Assembly (NCBI RefSeq): GCF_020171315.1
Contig: NZ_JAIUZP010000005.1
Span: forward strand, 248,001-312,000
Reading direction: 5' to 3'
DNA length: 64,000 nucleotides
Source: Pseudooceanicola nanhaiensis
GTDB lineage: Bacteria > Pseudomonadota > Alphaproteobacteria > Rhodobacterales > Rhodobacteraceae
Position 1 is the first letter of the stretch, and every line of letters begins with the position of its first letter. A model generated the notes under the pieces. It saw only the letters and a list, made by a program, of their open reading frames with translations. It was not told the origin of the DNA and ran no database searches. Position numbers and translations under genes: made by a program. Shown piece by piece: positions 35,057 through 42,390 of this stretch.

Positions 35057-35375
35057 GCGCCCGATTTGAACTGATCACATCTTGAGGGAGTGCCGCAGGC
35101 CCCATTGGGGCGGCGTCCCGTCCATTTCTTCGATCCCACCTCCTGAGCCGTCGGCGCGGGGGCCTCTGCGAGGCTGCCCGTCCCTTCGACCCTGTCCGGC
35201 AAATGCGCCGCGGTCCTGCCGCGTTGCGCGACGCCCGGCGCGCGCCTGCGCTGCTGGATGCTGGACCCATTGTGCATTATCATTGGTCAATGGCGACGGA
35301 ATTGATGGGCCAGGTTGCGCGCTGACGTGCGCGGCTGGCTGGGCTCGGAGCCTTGAAACAGGAACAGACATTACC
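35057..35375. other. Intergenic region upstream of the LysR gene
   Basis: About 320 bp without a supported gene. Short frames on both strands look non-coding. The inner AT-rich stretch GTGCATTATCATTGGTCAA (near 35272-35290) could be part of the LysR promoter. I see no repeat or clear terminator. Confidence 0.5.
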
Positions 35376-36257
35376 ATGGATACCGTTGCTCTGAAGGCCT
35401 ATGCGCTGATCGTCGAGGAAGGCAGCTTCTCAGCTGCTGCGCGGCGGCTCGGCATTTCGAAAAGCATGTGCTCCAAGCATATCAGCGACATCGAGGCGCG
35501 GCTTGGCGCCCGGCTGCTGACCCGTTCCACCCGGTCGGTCCGGCCGACGGCGATCGGGCTCGATTACTACGGCAAGGTGCGCCGCATCCTCGACCTCCTG
35601 ATCGAGGCGGACGAGAGCGTGAAGGCCGAGGTCAATACCGCCTCCGGGCGGCTGAAGATCGGCGCGCCGCTCTCCTACACCAACTCCGTGTTGCAGTCGC
35701 ATATCATGCGGTTCTCGCAGGCCTATCCCGCGATCCAGCTGGAAATGGTGCTGGACGACGGCATGGTCGATCTGATCTCGGAGGGCTATGACGCCGCGGT
35801 CCGGGTCGGTGAGCTGAGTGACAGCGCCCTTCATGCGCGTCGGATCGACAGCGTTTCGACCTTCATCGTGGCCGCGCCGGAGTATCTGAAGGAATATGGC
35901 ACCCCGGAACGCCCCGGCGACCTCGCCCAGCATCGTGCGCTGCATTACACCAACATGCGCGGTGCGGGCACATGGCCTTTCCGGCTGGGCCGCGAGGTGC
36001 AGCATCAGAAGGTCCACCCGTCCTTCATGGCCAACAACGGCGAGATGATCCGCGCCGCGGCCGTGGCCGGGATGGGGCTGGCCTATATGCCCGAGTTCCT
36101 GATCCGCAAGGACGTGGAGGATGGACGGCTGGTCAGCGTGCTGACCGAGTACGAGATGCCGGAACTGCCGGTGAGCATCGTCTACCCGTCGAAGAGGAAC
36201 GCCTCCGCAGCGCTCAAGGTCCTGCTGGAATTCGCCCCCCGGATGGAGGTTCGCTGA
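35376..36257 (+). CDS. LysR-family transcriptional regulator
   Basis: A 293-residue LysR regulator. The N-terminal helix-turn-helix lies in SFSAAARRLGISKSMCSKHI (about 17-36). The effector domain opens with LKIGAPLSYTNSVLQ near 88 and has the two-lobe pattern. The group resembles regulators of aromatic or oxidative-stress genes of the CrgA/DsdC-like type. The target is not evident; the small secreted protein upstream is on the same strand, whereas most LysR targets are divergent. The ATG at 35376 is the conserved MDTVALKAYALIVE start; the ribosome-binding site is weak. Confidence 0.88.
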   Translation: MDTVALKAYALIVEEGSFSAAARRLGISKSMCSKHISDIEARLGARLLTRSTRSVRPTAIGLDYYGKVRRILDLLIEADESVKAEVNTASGRLKIGAPLSYTNSVLQSHIMRFSQAYPAIQLEMVLDDGMVDLISEGYDAAVRVGELSDSALHARRIDSVSTFIVAAPEYLKEYGTPERPGDLAQHRALHYTNMRGAGTWPFRLGREVQHQKVHPSFMANNGEMIRAAAVAGMGLAYMPEFLIRKDVEDGRLVSVLTEYEMPELPVSIVYPSKRNASAALKVLLEFAPRMEVR

Positions 36258-36429
36258 CACCAAGGCGACCGGAACGGCCCGCGCCGATCCGGTCGTCGCA
36301 CTTGCTCACGGCGGCATCTGGTGCTGCGCCGTTTCCTGTATAGCTCGCGCATCTCCTTGATTTCAGGTGCGTTGCGGCGTTTCATGGCTGCCATGGTGCG
36401 CGTTGGACGCGCAGAGGTGGGTGAGTGTC

Positions 36430-37944
36430 ATGATCGGGTTTCGGGTTTCAAACGGTTTCGGGGTGTGCGCAGGCTGGCTGCGAGGCATCGGGCTGGGGGC
36501 AGTGCTCTGTGCGCTGTCTGGCTGTGTCACGCTCGATGCCACCGTCTCGCGCAACGAGCCCCAGCCGCTGGTCGAGGTGCCCGTGCTGGCCTCCAGCGGG
36601 GCCGCGCCGACGCGTGTCGTGCAGCTTGTCGAGGGGAATGACGCCCTTGGCGCGCGGCTGAGCATGATCGCCCGTGCCCGTCATCGCATCGACATCCAGA
36701 CCTTCCTCGTGCGTCCCGACATGGCCGGGGCGCTCGTGTCCCTCGCGTTGATCGAAGCCGCGGACCGCGGTGTCGCGGTCCGGCTGCTGGTGGATGATGC
36801 CATGACCACCACGCGCGATTCCCAGCTGGCCTTCCTGTCCTCGCATCCGCGGATCAGCGTCCGGGTGTTCAACCCGCTCGGTGTTCGGTCGTCCAAGGCG
36901 CTCAGCTACATGATGGATTTCCCGCGGGTGAACCGCAGGATGCACAACAAGACCTTCATCGTTGACGGGCGCCACGCCATCATGGGCGGGCGCAATATCG
37001 CGGATGAATATTACCAGATCGACACCAGCTCCGAGTTCGCGGATTTCGACCTCTTCCTGACCGGCGGAGCAGTCTCTGGCCTATCAGACGTCTTCGAGCG
37101 CTACTGGGGGGACGCGTGGTCCCTGCCGGTGGAGGCCTATGCCCGGCCGGCCCGCACCGACTTCAAGGCCGTCGTCGCGGAGGTGCTGGCGCGGAACGCC
37201 GAACGCGGGGCCGGGGATGTCTACCGGCACGCGGTCGAGTCGACCTATCTCCAGGATGTGCTGTCTGGCCGCCGGGCGCTCTATCCCGCCACGGCCGAGG
37301 TGCTGGCCGATACGCCCGACAAGCTGCGCCAGAAGGTGCGTGGCGGTCCCCGGCTGCTGGCCGAGGGGCTGATGCAGCGGATCGCGGCGGCGCAGAAGCA
37401 GGTGACGATCATCACGCCCTATTTCGTGCCCGAGGAGTGGGGCGTCTCGCTGCTCGAGGGGCTCGCGGCGCGGGGTGTGCAGGTGCGGGTCGTGACCAAT
37501 TCCCTCGCCGCGACGAACCACCCTTACGTGCACGGCGGCTACCTTCCGCACCGCGAGCGGCTGCTGAAGGCGGGCGTGTCGCTCTACGAGGTGAAGCCCT
37601 ATCTCGAAGGGTCGGAGGACCGGCATCTGACCATGCACACCAAGCTGGTGCTGATCGACGATAGCGAGACCTTCGTCGGGTCGATGAACTTCGATCCCCG
37701 CTCGATCAAGGTGAACACGGAAGTCGGGGTGCTGGTGCACAGCCCCTCCCTGACGCGGGACATGCTGGCAGGGCTGGAGGATGACATCGCCCGGCTGACC
37801 TATCGCCTCTCTCTCGACGCCGAGGGCCGGGTGACCTGGGTCGCGGGAAGCGGGGCTACCTTCCGGGATGAGCCCCACGCCGGGGGCTTCCGCAAGTTCG
37901 TGGCGCATATGGCCTGGCTGCTTCCGGTGGAGGGGCAGTTGTGA
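36430..37944 (+). CDS. Phospholipase D-family lipoprotein (ClsC-like cardiolipin synthase)
   Basis: A 504-residue protein with two HKD motifs: HNKTFIVDG at His172 and HTKLVLIDD at His403. These form the paired active site of phospholipase D and cardiolipin synthases. The N-terminus has a lipobox ending LSGC with Cys32, so it is probably a membrane-anchored lipoprotein. Between the motifs is GGRNIADEYY (near 181-190), typical of ClsC. The ATG at 36430 has GAGGTGGGTGAG upstream; an earlier start at 36367 would put the lipobox too deep. ClsC-like synthases use phosphatidylethanolamine and phosphatidylglycerol; the donor here is unknown. Confidence 0.84.
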   Translation: MIGFRVSNGFGVCAGWLRGIGLGAVLCALSGCVTLDATVSRNEPQPLVEVPVLASSGAAPTRVVQLVEGNDALGARLSMIARARHRIDIQTFLVRPDMAGALVSLALIEAADRGVAVRLLVDDAMTTTRDSQLAFLSSHPRISVRVFNPLGVRSSKALSYMMDFPRVNRRMHNKTFIVDGRHAIMGGRNIADEYYQIDTSSEFADFDLFLTGGAVSGLSDVFERYWGDAWSLPVEAYARPARTDFKAVVAEVLARNAERGAGDVYRHAVESTYLQDVLSGRRALYPATAEVLADTPDKLRQKVRGGPRLLAEGLMQRIAAAQKQVTIITPYFVPEEWGVSLLEGLAARGVQVRVVTNSLAATNHPYVHGGYLPHRERLLKAGVSLYEVKPYLEGSEDRHLTMHTKLVLIDDSETFVGSMNFDPRSIKVNTEVGVLVHSPSLTRDMLAGLEDDIARLTYRLSLDAEGRVTWVAGSGATFRDEPHAGGFRKFVAHMAWLLPVEGQL

Positions 37945-38082
37945 CGTCAGGGAACTGCGTTTCAGGGCGGCGCGCGGGTGACGAAGCGGCCTGGCGTGCA
38001 AGGTGTCGGGGAGAGGTCCGTGAGAGCGCCCGGTCAGGCTGCCAGCAGCGGATGCCGTGTTGCCGACCCCCCAGAAACAAGA

Positions 38083-38122
38083 AAACCCCTGATAATCATA
38101 AATCTATGATTATCAGGGGTTT
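38083..38122 (-). terminator. Bidirectional terminator between the phospholipase gene and tRNA-Leu
   Basis: An 18-bp perfect inverted repeat (38083-38100 and 38105-38122, loop AATC). Read on the minus strand it is followed by TTTTCTTGTTT, ideal for ending the tRNA transcript. On the plus strand it has TTTACT after it. Confidence 0.88.
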
Positions 38123-38126
38123 ACTA

Positions 38127-38212
38127 TGGTGCCCAGGAGAGGACTCGAACCTCCACGACCGTAAGGTCACTGGCACCTGAAGCCAGCGCGTCTACCATTC
38201 CGCCACCTGGGC
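38127..38212 (-). tRNA. tRNA-Leu(CAG)
   Basis: Minus-strand tRNA of 86 nt including encoded CCA. The acceptor stem GCCCAGG pairs with CCTGGGC, and the D arm (AATGGTAGACGCG), anticodon loop TTCAGGT in stem CTGGC/GCCAG (anticodon CAG), class II variable arm and T arm GTTCGAGTC are all visible. It has its own promoter upstream (38257-38229) and a strong terminator downstream. It reads CUG codons, which are common in this genome. Confidence 0.96.
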
Positions 38213-38228
38213 AGGTGCCGTGGAGGGG

Positions 38229-38257
38229 CGTATATTGGTGCGCGCGGGGGGTGTCAA
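38229..38257 (-). promoter_or_regulatory. sigma70 promoter of tRNA-Leu
   Basis: On the minus strand TTGACA (38257-38252), a 17-bp spacer and TATACG (38234-38229) lie 17 bp before the tRNA 5' end. The spacer and region after the -10 are very GC-rich, consistent with stringent control of stable RNA promoters. Confidence 0.8.
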
Positions 38258-38361
38258 CGGACTTTTTGCAGGTTTTTATCCATTCTCTTCTTAACGCCTT
38301 GCCCGGGCCCGGGTGGAGGTCTAGGAACAAGGGGAAAGCGCGGTAGCGGGGAGATTTCTTC

Positions 38362-39345
38362 ATGGCAAAGCTGGTGACGATTTTTGGCGGCTCGGGCTTC
38401 ATCGGGCGCTACGTGGCCCGTCGTATGGCGCAGGATGGCTGGCGCGTGCGCGTCGCGATGCGCCGCCCGAACGAGGCCGGTTTCGTCCGCACTTACGGTA
38501 ATGTCGGCCAGGTTGAACCTGTGTTCTGCAACATTCGCGACGACGACTCGGTTCGCGCGGTCACCCGTGGCGCCGATGCGGTGGTCAACTGCGTGGGCGT
38601 GCTGGTCGAAAGCGGCAAGAATTCCTTTGACGCCGTGCAGGGCGAGGCCCCGGGCCGGATCGCCCGGATCGCGGCAGAGGAGGGCGTGGCCTCCATGGTG
38701 CATCTGTCGGCCGTCGGCGCCGATGCCGAGTCGGCGAGCGCCTATGCCCGCACCAAGGCCGCGGGCGAAGAGGCCGTGCAGGCGGCCTTCCCCGGCGCGG
38801 TGATTCTGCGCCCCTCCGTGGTCTTTGGGCCCGAGGACGAATTCTTCAACCGCTTCGCTGCCATGGCGACCCGCGGCCCGGTCCTGCCCGTCGTGGGGGG
38901 TGACACGAAGTTCCAGCCGGTCTTCGCTGATGACGTGGCCGCGGCGGCGCAGCTTGGCGCCGAAGGCAAGGCGGGCGCGGGCATCTACGAACTGGGCGGT
39001 CCCGATGTCGTGCCCTTCCGCAAGCTGATGCAGGACATGCTGGCAGTCATCCGTCGCAAGCGGATCATCGTGAACATGCCCTTCGCCATCGCGGGGATGA
39101 TCGGCGGTGCCTTCGACCTGCTCCAGAAGATCACGGGCGGCCTGCTGACGAACAAGGTGCTGACCCGCGATCAGGTCCGCAATCTGAAGTCGGACAACAT
39201 GGTGTCCGAAGGCGCCAAGGGCTTTGCCGATCTGGGGATTTCCCCGGTGGCCTACGAGGCGGTGCTGTCCAGCTATCTCTGGCGCTACCGCGAAAGCGGC
39301 CAGTATTCCGACATCAAGAATTCGGCCCGCAACCTCAACGTCTGA
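38362..39345 (+). CDS. NDUFA9-family NAD(P)-binding protein (complex I accessory-like)
   Basis: An extended short-chain dehydrogenase fold of 327 residues. The nucleotide-binding [16 protein letters not shown] is at 6-21, VNCVGVLVE near 75, and the [10 protein letters not shown] segment (near 130) supplies the Tyr-x-x-x-Lys-like site, here Tyr-Ala-Arg-Thr-Lys. The family includes mitochondrial complex I subunit NDUFA9 and bacterial homologues that may help assemble or stabilise the quinone module. The start ATG has GGGGAG upstream. Followed by a terminator shared with uppP. Confidence 0.85.
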   Translation: MAKLVTIFGGSGFIGRYVARRMAQDGWRVRVAMRRPNEAGFVRTYGNVGQVEPVFCNIRDDDSVRAVTRGADAVVNCVGVLVESGKNSFDAVQGEAPGRIARIAAEEGVASMVHLSAVGADAESASAYARTKAAGEEAVQAAFPGAVILRPSVVFGPEDEFFNRFAAMATRGPVLPVVGGDTKFQPVFADDVAAAAQLGAEGKAGAGIYELGGPDVVPFRKLMQDMLAVIRRKRIIVNMPFAIAGMIGGAFDLLQKITGGLLTNKVLTRDQVRNLKSDNMVSEGAKGFADLGISPVAYEAVLSSYLWRYRESGQYSDIKNSARNLNV

Positions 39346-39376
39346 GGCTCAGACCTTAGACACGGCCCTGAACGAC

Positions 39377-39404
39377 AAAAGACCCTGCCTCGGCAGGGTC
39401 TTTT
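39377..39404 (+). terminator. Bidirectional terminator between the NDUFA9-like gene and uppP
   Basis: AAAAGACCCTGCC and GGCAGGGTCTTTT (39377-39404) form a 13-bp perfect stem with a 2-nt centre (TC), so the loop must open a few pairs. It has T-runs on both strands and serves two convergent genes. Confidence 0.85.
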
Positions 39405-39425
39405 CGATTTCGCCAGTGCGATCCG

Positions 39426-40226
39426 TCAGGCGTAGACCCAGACCAGCAGCGCCACCCCGAGCACCAGCCTGTAGATGACATAGGGGGTGTAGCTGACGCT
39501 GCGCAGCAGGCGCATCATCAGGGTCAGCGCGACGAGGGCGGAGAGGAAGGCGAAGAGCGCCGCAATACCCATGTCGCGGAAGGAGGCCTCGTGCGTCGCC
39601 ACGACCTCTGCTGCAAGGTAGAGCGCGCTGGCGATGATCGTCGGGATCGACATCAGCATCGAGAGCTTGGCCGCGTCGCGCCGGGTATAGCCCAGCATCA
39701 GCGCCGAGGTGATCGTGATGCCCGACCGCGACGTGCCGGGGATCAGCGCCACCGCCTGCCACAGGCCCATGATCAGCGCATCCCGCACCGTCCACTCGCG
39801 GTCCTCCTTCAGGCCGCCCTTCCGCTGGTCGGCCCAGTAGAGAAGCAGGCCGAAGCCGATCATCGTCGCGGCGATCACCGTGGCGGAGCGGAGCAGCTCA
39901 TCAAGCCCGGTCGCCTTGAGGATCAGGCCGAAGAGCACCACCGGAATCGTCGAGATGATCAGCAGGAACGCCAGTTTGGCGCCCGGGGTGTCCATCCTGC
40001 CGGTGAGGGCGCGGGGCAGCCCGATCGCCGCGTCGCGCACATCGGCCCAGAAATAGAGGATCACGGCGCCCAAAGTTCCGACATGAACTGCTACATCTAT
40101 GGCCTGACCCTGATCCGACGCTCCTGTCAGGGCGGGAATCAGGATAAGGTGCCCGGAGGACGAGATCGGGAGGAATTCAGTCACCCCCTGAACGACCGCC
40201 AGAAGCAACAGATGGAGGAGAGTCAT
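39426..40226 (-). CDS. uppP: Undecaprenyl-diphosphate phosphatase
   Basis: Integral membrane phosphatase of 266 residues that recycles undecaprenyl pyrophosphate to the monophosphate carrier for peptidoglycan. The EFLPISSSGHLIL motif is at 17-29 (catalytic Glu17 region) and PGTSRSGIT near 172-180 is the second active-site motif. Eight membrane spans are expected. It also confers low-level bacitracin resistance in other bacteria. Start ATG at 40226. Confidence 0.95.
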   Translation of the reverse strand: MTLLHLLLLAVVQGVTEFLPISSSGHLILIPALTGASDQGQAIDVAVHVGTLGAVILYFWADVRDAAIGLPRALTGRMDTPGAKLAFLLIISTIPVVLFGLILKATGLDELLRSATVIAATMIGFGLLLYWADQRKGGLKEDREWTVRDALIMGLWQAVALIPGTSRSGITITSALMLGYTRRDAAKLSMLMSIPTIIASALYLAAEVVATHEASFRDMGIAALFAFLSALVALTLMMRLLRSVSYTPYVIYRLVLGVALLVWVYA

Positions 40227-40283
40227 CGAGGGGCTCCGATGTCTGCGAGAGTCGTGGCCACCTTTACCGGGTCCCGTAAAAAT

Positions 40284-40454
40284 TGAAAGACATACGGTAG
40301 GTATCGATCCGGACCTAATTTTTGACGAAAAAATGCCGGAGGCTGCTCCGGAGCGGTGCTTTTATCATATATAAGTCAGCATTTCTGACTTTTATTCCCT
40401 CGGGACATTCCGTAAAGAGGTCTCCGATCTAGGGACTCCAGGAAAGGCAGCGAC
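40284..40454 (+). promoter_or_regulatory. gltD leader with two hairpins
   Basis: This AT-rich region upstream of gltD contains CCGGAG-GCTG-CTCCGG (40336-40351), an AT-rich TATCATATATAAG block, then AAGTCAG-CATTT-CTGACTT (40373-40391) followed by TTA. The second hairpin with T-rich 3' end resembles a weak terminator or attenuator ahead of gltD. A promoter between them is possible (the TATATA box). No known riboswitch is recognised. Confidence 0.45.
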
Positions 40455-41894
40455 GTGGCGAAGCAACCTATGCTGAAATTCGTGACCGTTGAGCGCGACA
40501 TGCCCGAGAAGCGTGGCGCCGACACGCGGAACAAGGATTTCGACGAAATCTATGCTGAATTCGCCAAGGCGAAGGCCGAGGAGCAGGCAAGCCGCTGCAG
40601 CCAATGCGGTGTGCCCTACTGCCAGTCGCATTGCCCGCTGCACAACAATATTCCCGACTGGCTGAAGCTGACGGCGACCGGCCGCCTTCAGGAGGCCTAT
40701 GAAGTCAGCCAGGCGACCAACACCTTCCCCGAGATCTGCGGCCGCATCTGCCCGCAGGACCGCCTGTGCGAAGGCAACTGCGTCATCGAGCAGTCGGGCC
40801 ACGGCACTGTGACCATCGGCGCCGTCGAAAAGTACATCACCGATACCGCCTGGGAAGAGGGCTGGGTCAAGACCATCACCCCCGCGCTTGAGCGCGACCA
40901 GTCGGTGGGCATCATCGGCGCGGGCCCGGGTGGCCTTGCGGCGGCTGACGCGCTGCGCCGCGCGGGCGTGCAGGTCACGGTCTATGACCGCTACGACCGC
41001 GCCGGCGGGCTGCTGACCTACGGTATCCCCGGCTTCAAGCTGGAGAAGGACGTGGTCATGCGCCGGATCGAGCAGCTGGAGAAATCCGGCGTCGAATTCG
41101 TGCTGAACTGCAATGTCGGCGAGGACCTGTCCTTCGACGCGATCCGCGGCAAGCATGACGCCGTGCTGATCGCCACCGGCGTCTACAAGACCCGCGACCT
41201 GACCGGCCCCGGGTCCGGTGCCGACGGCATCGTGCGCGCCATCGACTATCTCACTGCCTCGAACAAGGCGTCGAACTTCGGCGACGAAGTGCCCGAGTTC
41301 ACCAGCGGCGAGCTGAACGCCAAGGGCAAGAAGGTCGTGGTCATCGGCGGTGGCGACACCGCGATGGACTGCGTCCGTACCGCGATCCGTCAGGGCGCCG
41401 AGTCGGTCAAATGTCTCTACCGCCGCGACCGCGCCAACATGCCTGGCTCGCAGCGCGAGGTGCAGAACGCCGAGGAAGAGGGCGTGGAATTCGTCTGGCT
41501 GTCGGCGCCGAAGGCCTTCGCCGGTGACAGCGTCTCGTCCGTGACCGTGCAGAAGATGCGCCTCGGTGCACCGGATGCCTCGGGCCGTCAGAGCCCCGAG
41601 GTGATCGAGGGCGCAGACTACGTCGAAGACGCGGATCTGGTCATCAAGGCGCTCGGCTTCGAGCCCGAGGACCTGCCGACGCTCTGGGGGCAGCCGGAAT
41701 TGGCCGTGACCCGCTGGGGCACGATCCGCGCCGAATACGGCACCGGCAAAACCAGCCTCGATGGCGTCTATGCGGTGGGCGACATCGTGCGCGGCGCTTC
41801 GCTGGTGGTCTGGGCGATCCGCGACGGGCGCGACTGCGCCACCGCGATGCTCGACTACCTCAACAACGGCGCCGAAGCGGTCGCCGCCGAGTAA
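40455..41894 (+). CDS. gltD: Glutamate synthase (NADPH) small subunit
   Basis: The beta subunit of GOGAT, 479 residues, which takes electrons from NADPH and passes them to GltB. The N-terminal cysteine-rich part (Cys48, 51, 56, 60 and the CGRICPQDRLCEGNC run at 95-109) binds 4Fe-4S clusters. The FAD motif GIIGAGPGGLAA starts at 152 and the NADPH motif VVVIGGGDTAMD at 294. The start is a GTG at 40455 with GGAAAGG upstream. It is followed by a GFA-family gene and then gltB, so the gene order is the reverse of the usual gltB-gltD with an insertion. Confidence 0.95.
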   Translation: MAKQPMLKFVTVERDMPEKRGADTRNKDFDEIYAEFAKAKAEEQASRCSQCGVPYCQSHCPLHNNIPDWLKLTATGRLQEAYEVSQATNTFPEICGRICPQDRLCEGNCVIEQSGHGTVTIGAVEKYITDTAWEEGWVKTITPALERDQSVGIIGAGPGGLAAADALRRAGVQVTVYDRYDRAGGLLTYGIPGFKLEKDVVMRRIEQLEKSGVEFVLNCNVGEDLSFDAIRGKHDAVLIATGVYKTRDLTGPGSGADGIVRAIDYLTASNKASNFGDEVPEFTSGELNAKGKKVVVIGGGDTAMDCVRTAIRQGAESVKCLYRRDRANMPGSQREVQNAEEEGVEFVWLSAPKAFAGDSVSSVTVQKMRLGAPDASGRQSPEVIEGADYVEDADLVIKALGFEPEDLPTLWGQPELAVTRWGTIRAEYGTGKTSLDGVYAVGDIVRGASLVVWAIRDGRDCATAMLDYLNNGAEAVAAE

Positions 41895-41936
41895 GCACTT
41901 CGGCCCCGGCGCGGACCGGATCAGGGAGACGGGAAG

Positions 41937-42377
41937 ATGGAGACCATTCAGGGTCACTGCCTCTGCGGCGCCGTCACCATCACCCTGACGGAATACCGCG
42001 CCGAGGTCGGCGTCTGCCACTGCGCCATGTGCCGGCGCTGGAGCGGCAGCGCCTACGCCTTCTTCACCGCCCCCGATGACGCGATCCGCGTCGCGGGGGA
42101 GGTGCGCACCCACCGCTCCTCCTCGTTCTCGCAGCGGAGCTTCTGCCCCACCTGCGGCAGCGGCCTCTGGCTGAAGGACGACGGAGCGGAGGAGACGGAA
42201 TTCTGCGCGGGCCTCTTCGAGGCGGCCCGCGACTTCCCGCTGATCAGCGAAGCCTACGTGGATCAGCACCTGACCGCTCTCACCCTCGAGGGCGACCATC
42301 GGCGGGTGACTGCCGAGACCTATGAAGAGAAGTTTCCCTTCGTCCCCACGGCCGAGTTGCCGCAAGGACGGACCTGA
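41937..42377 (+). CDS. GFA-family (glutathione-dependent formaldehyde-activating enzyme-like / CENP-V) zinc protein
   Basis: A 146-residue zinc protein. Cysteines at 8, 10, 27, 29, 32, 70 and 73 (HCLCGAV, CHCAMC, FCPTCG) match the GFA/CENP-V pattern for two zinc sites. The family is often annotated as S-hydroxymethylglutathione synthase, though this activity is disputed in many members. It lies in the gltD-gltB operon with 42-bp and 13-bp spacing, yet has no evident role in glutamate synthesis. The ATG has GGGAGACGGG upstream. Confidence 0.85.
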   Translation: METIQGHCLCGAVTITLTEYRAEVGVCHCAMCRRWSGSAYAFFTAPDDAIRVAGEVRTHRSSSFSQRSFCPTCGSGLWLKDDGAEETEFCAGLFEAARDFPLISEAYVDQHLTALTLEGDHRRVTAETYEEKFPFVPTAELPQGRT

Positions 42378-42390
42378 GAAGGAGCCAGCC

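Noticed and set aside
35082-35376. N-terminal extension of the LysR protein by 98 residues
   Set aside because: The extension is Pro/Arg/Cys-rich with no similarity to the family; the helix-turn-helix normally begins a few residues after the start at 35376.
38127-38212. tRNA-Leu as an integration site with an island
   Set aside because: No integrase or duplicated tRNA 3' end is visible on either side.
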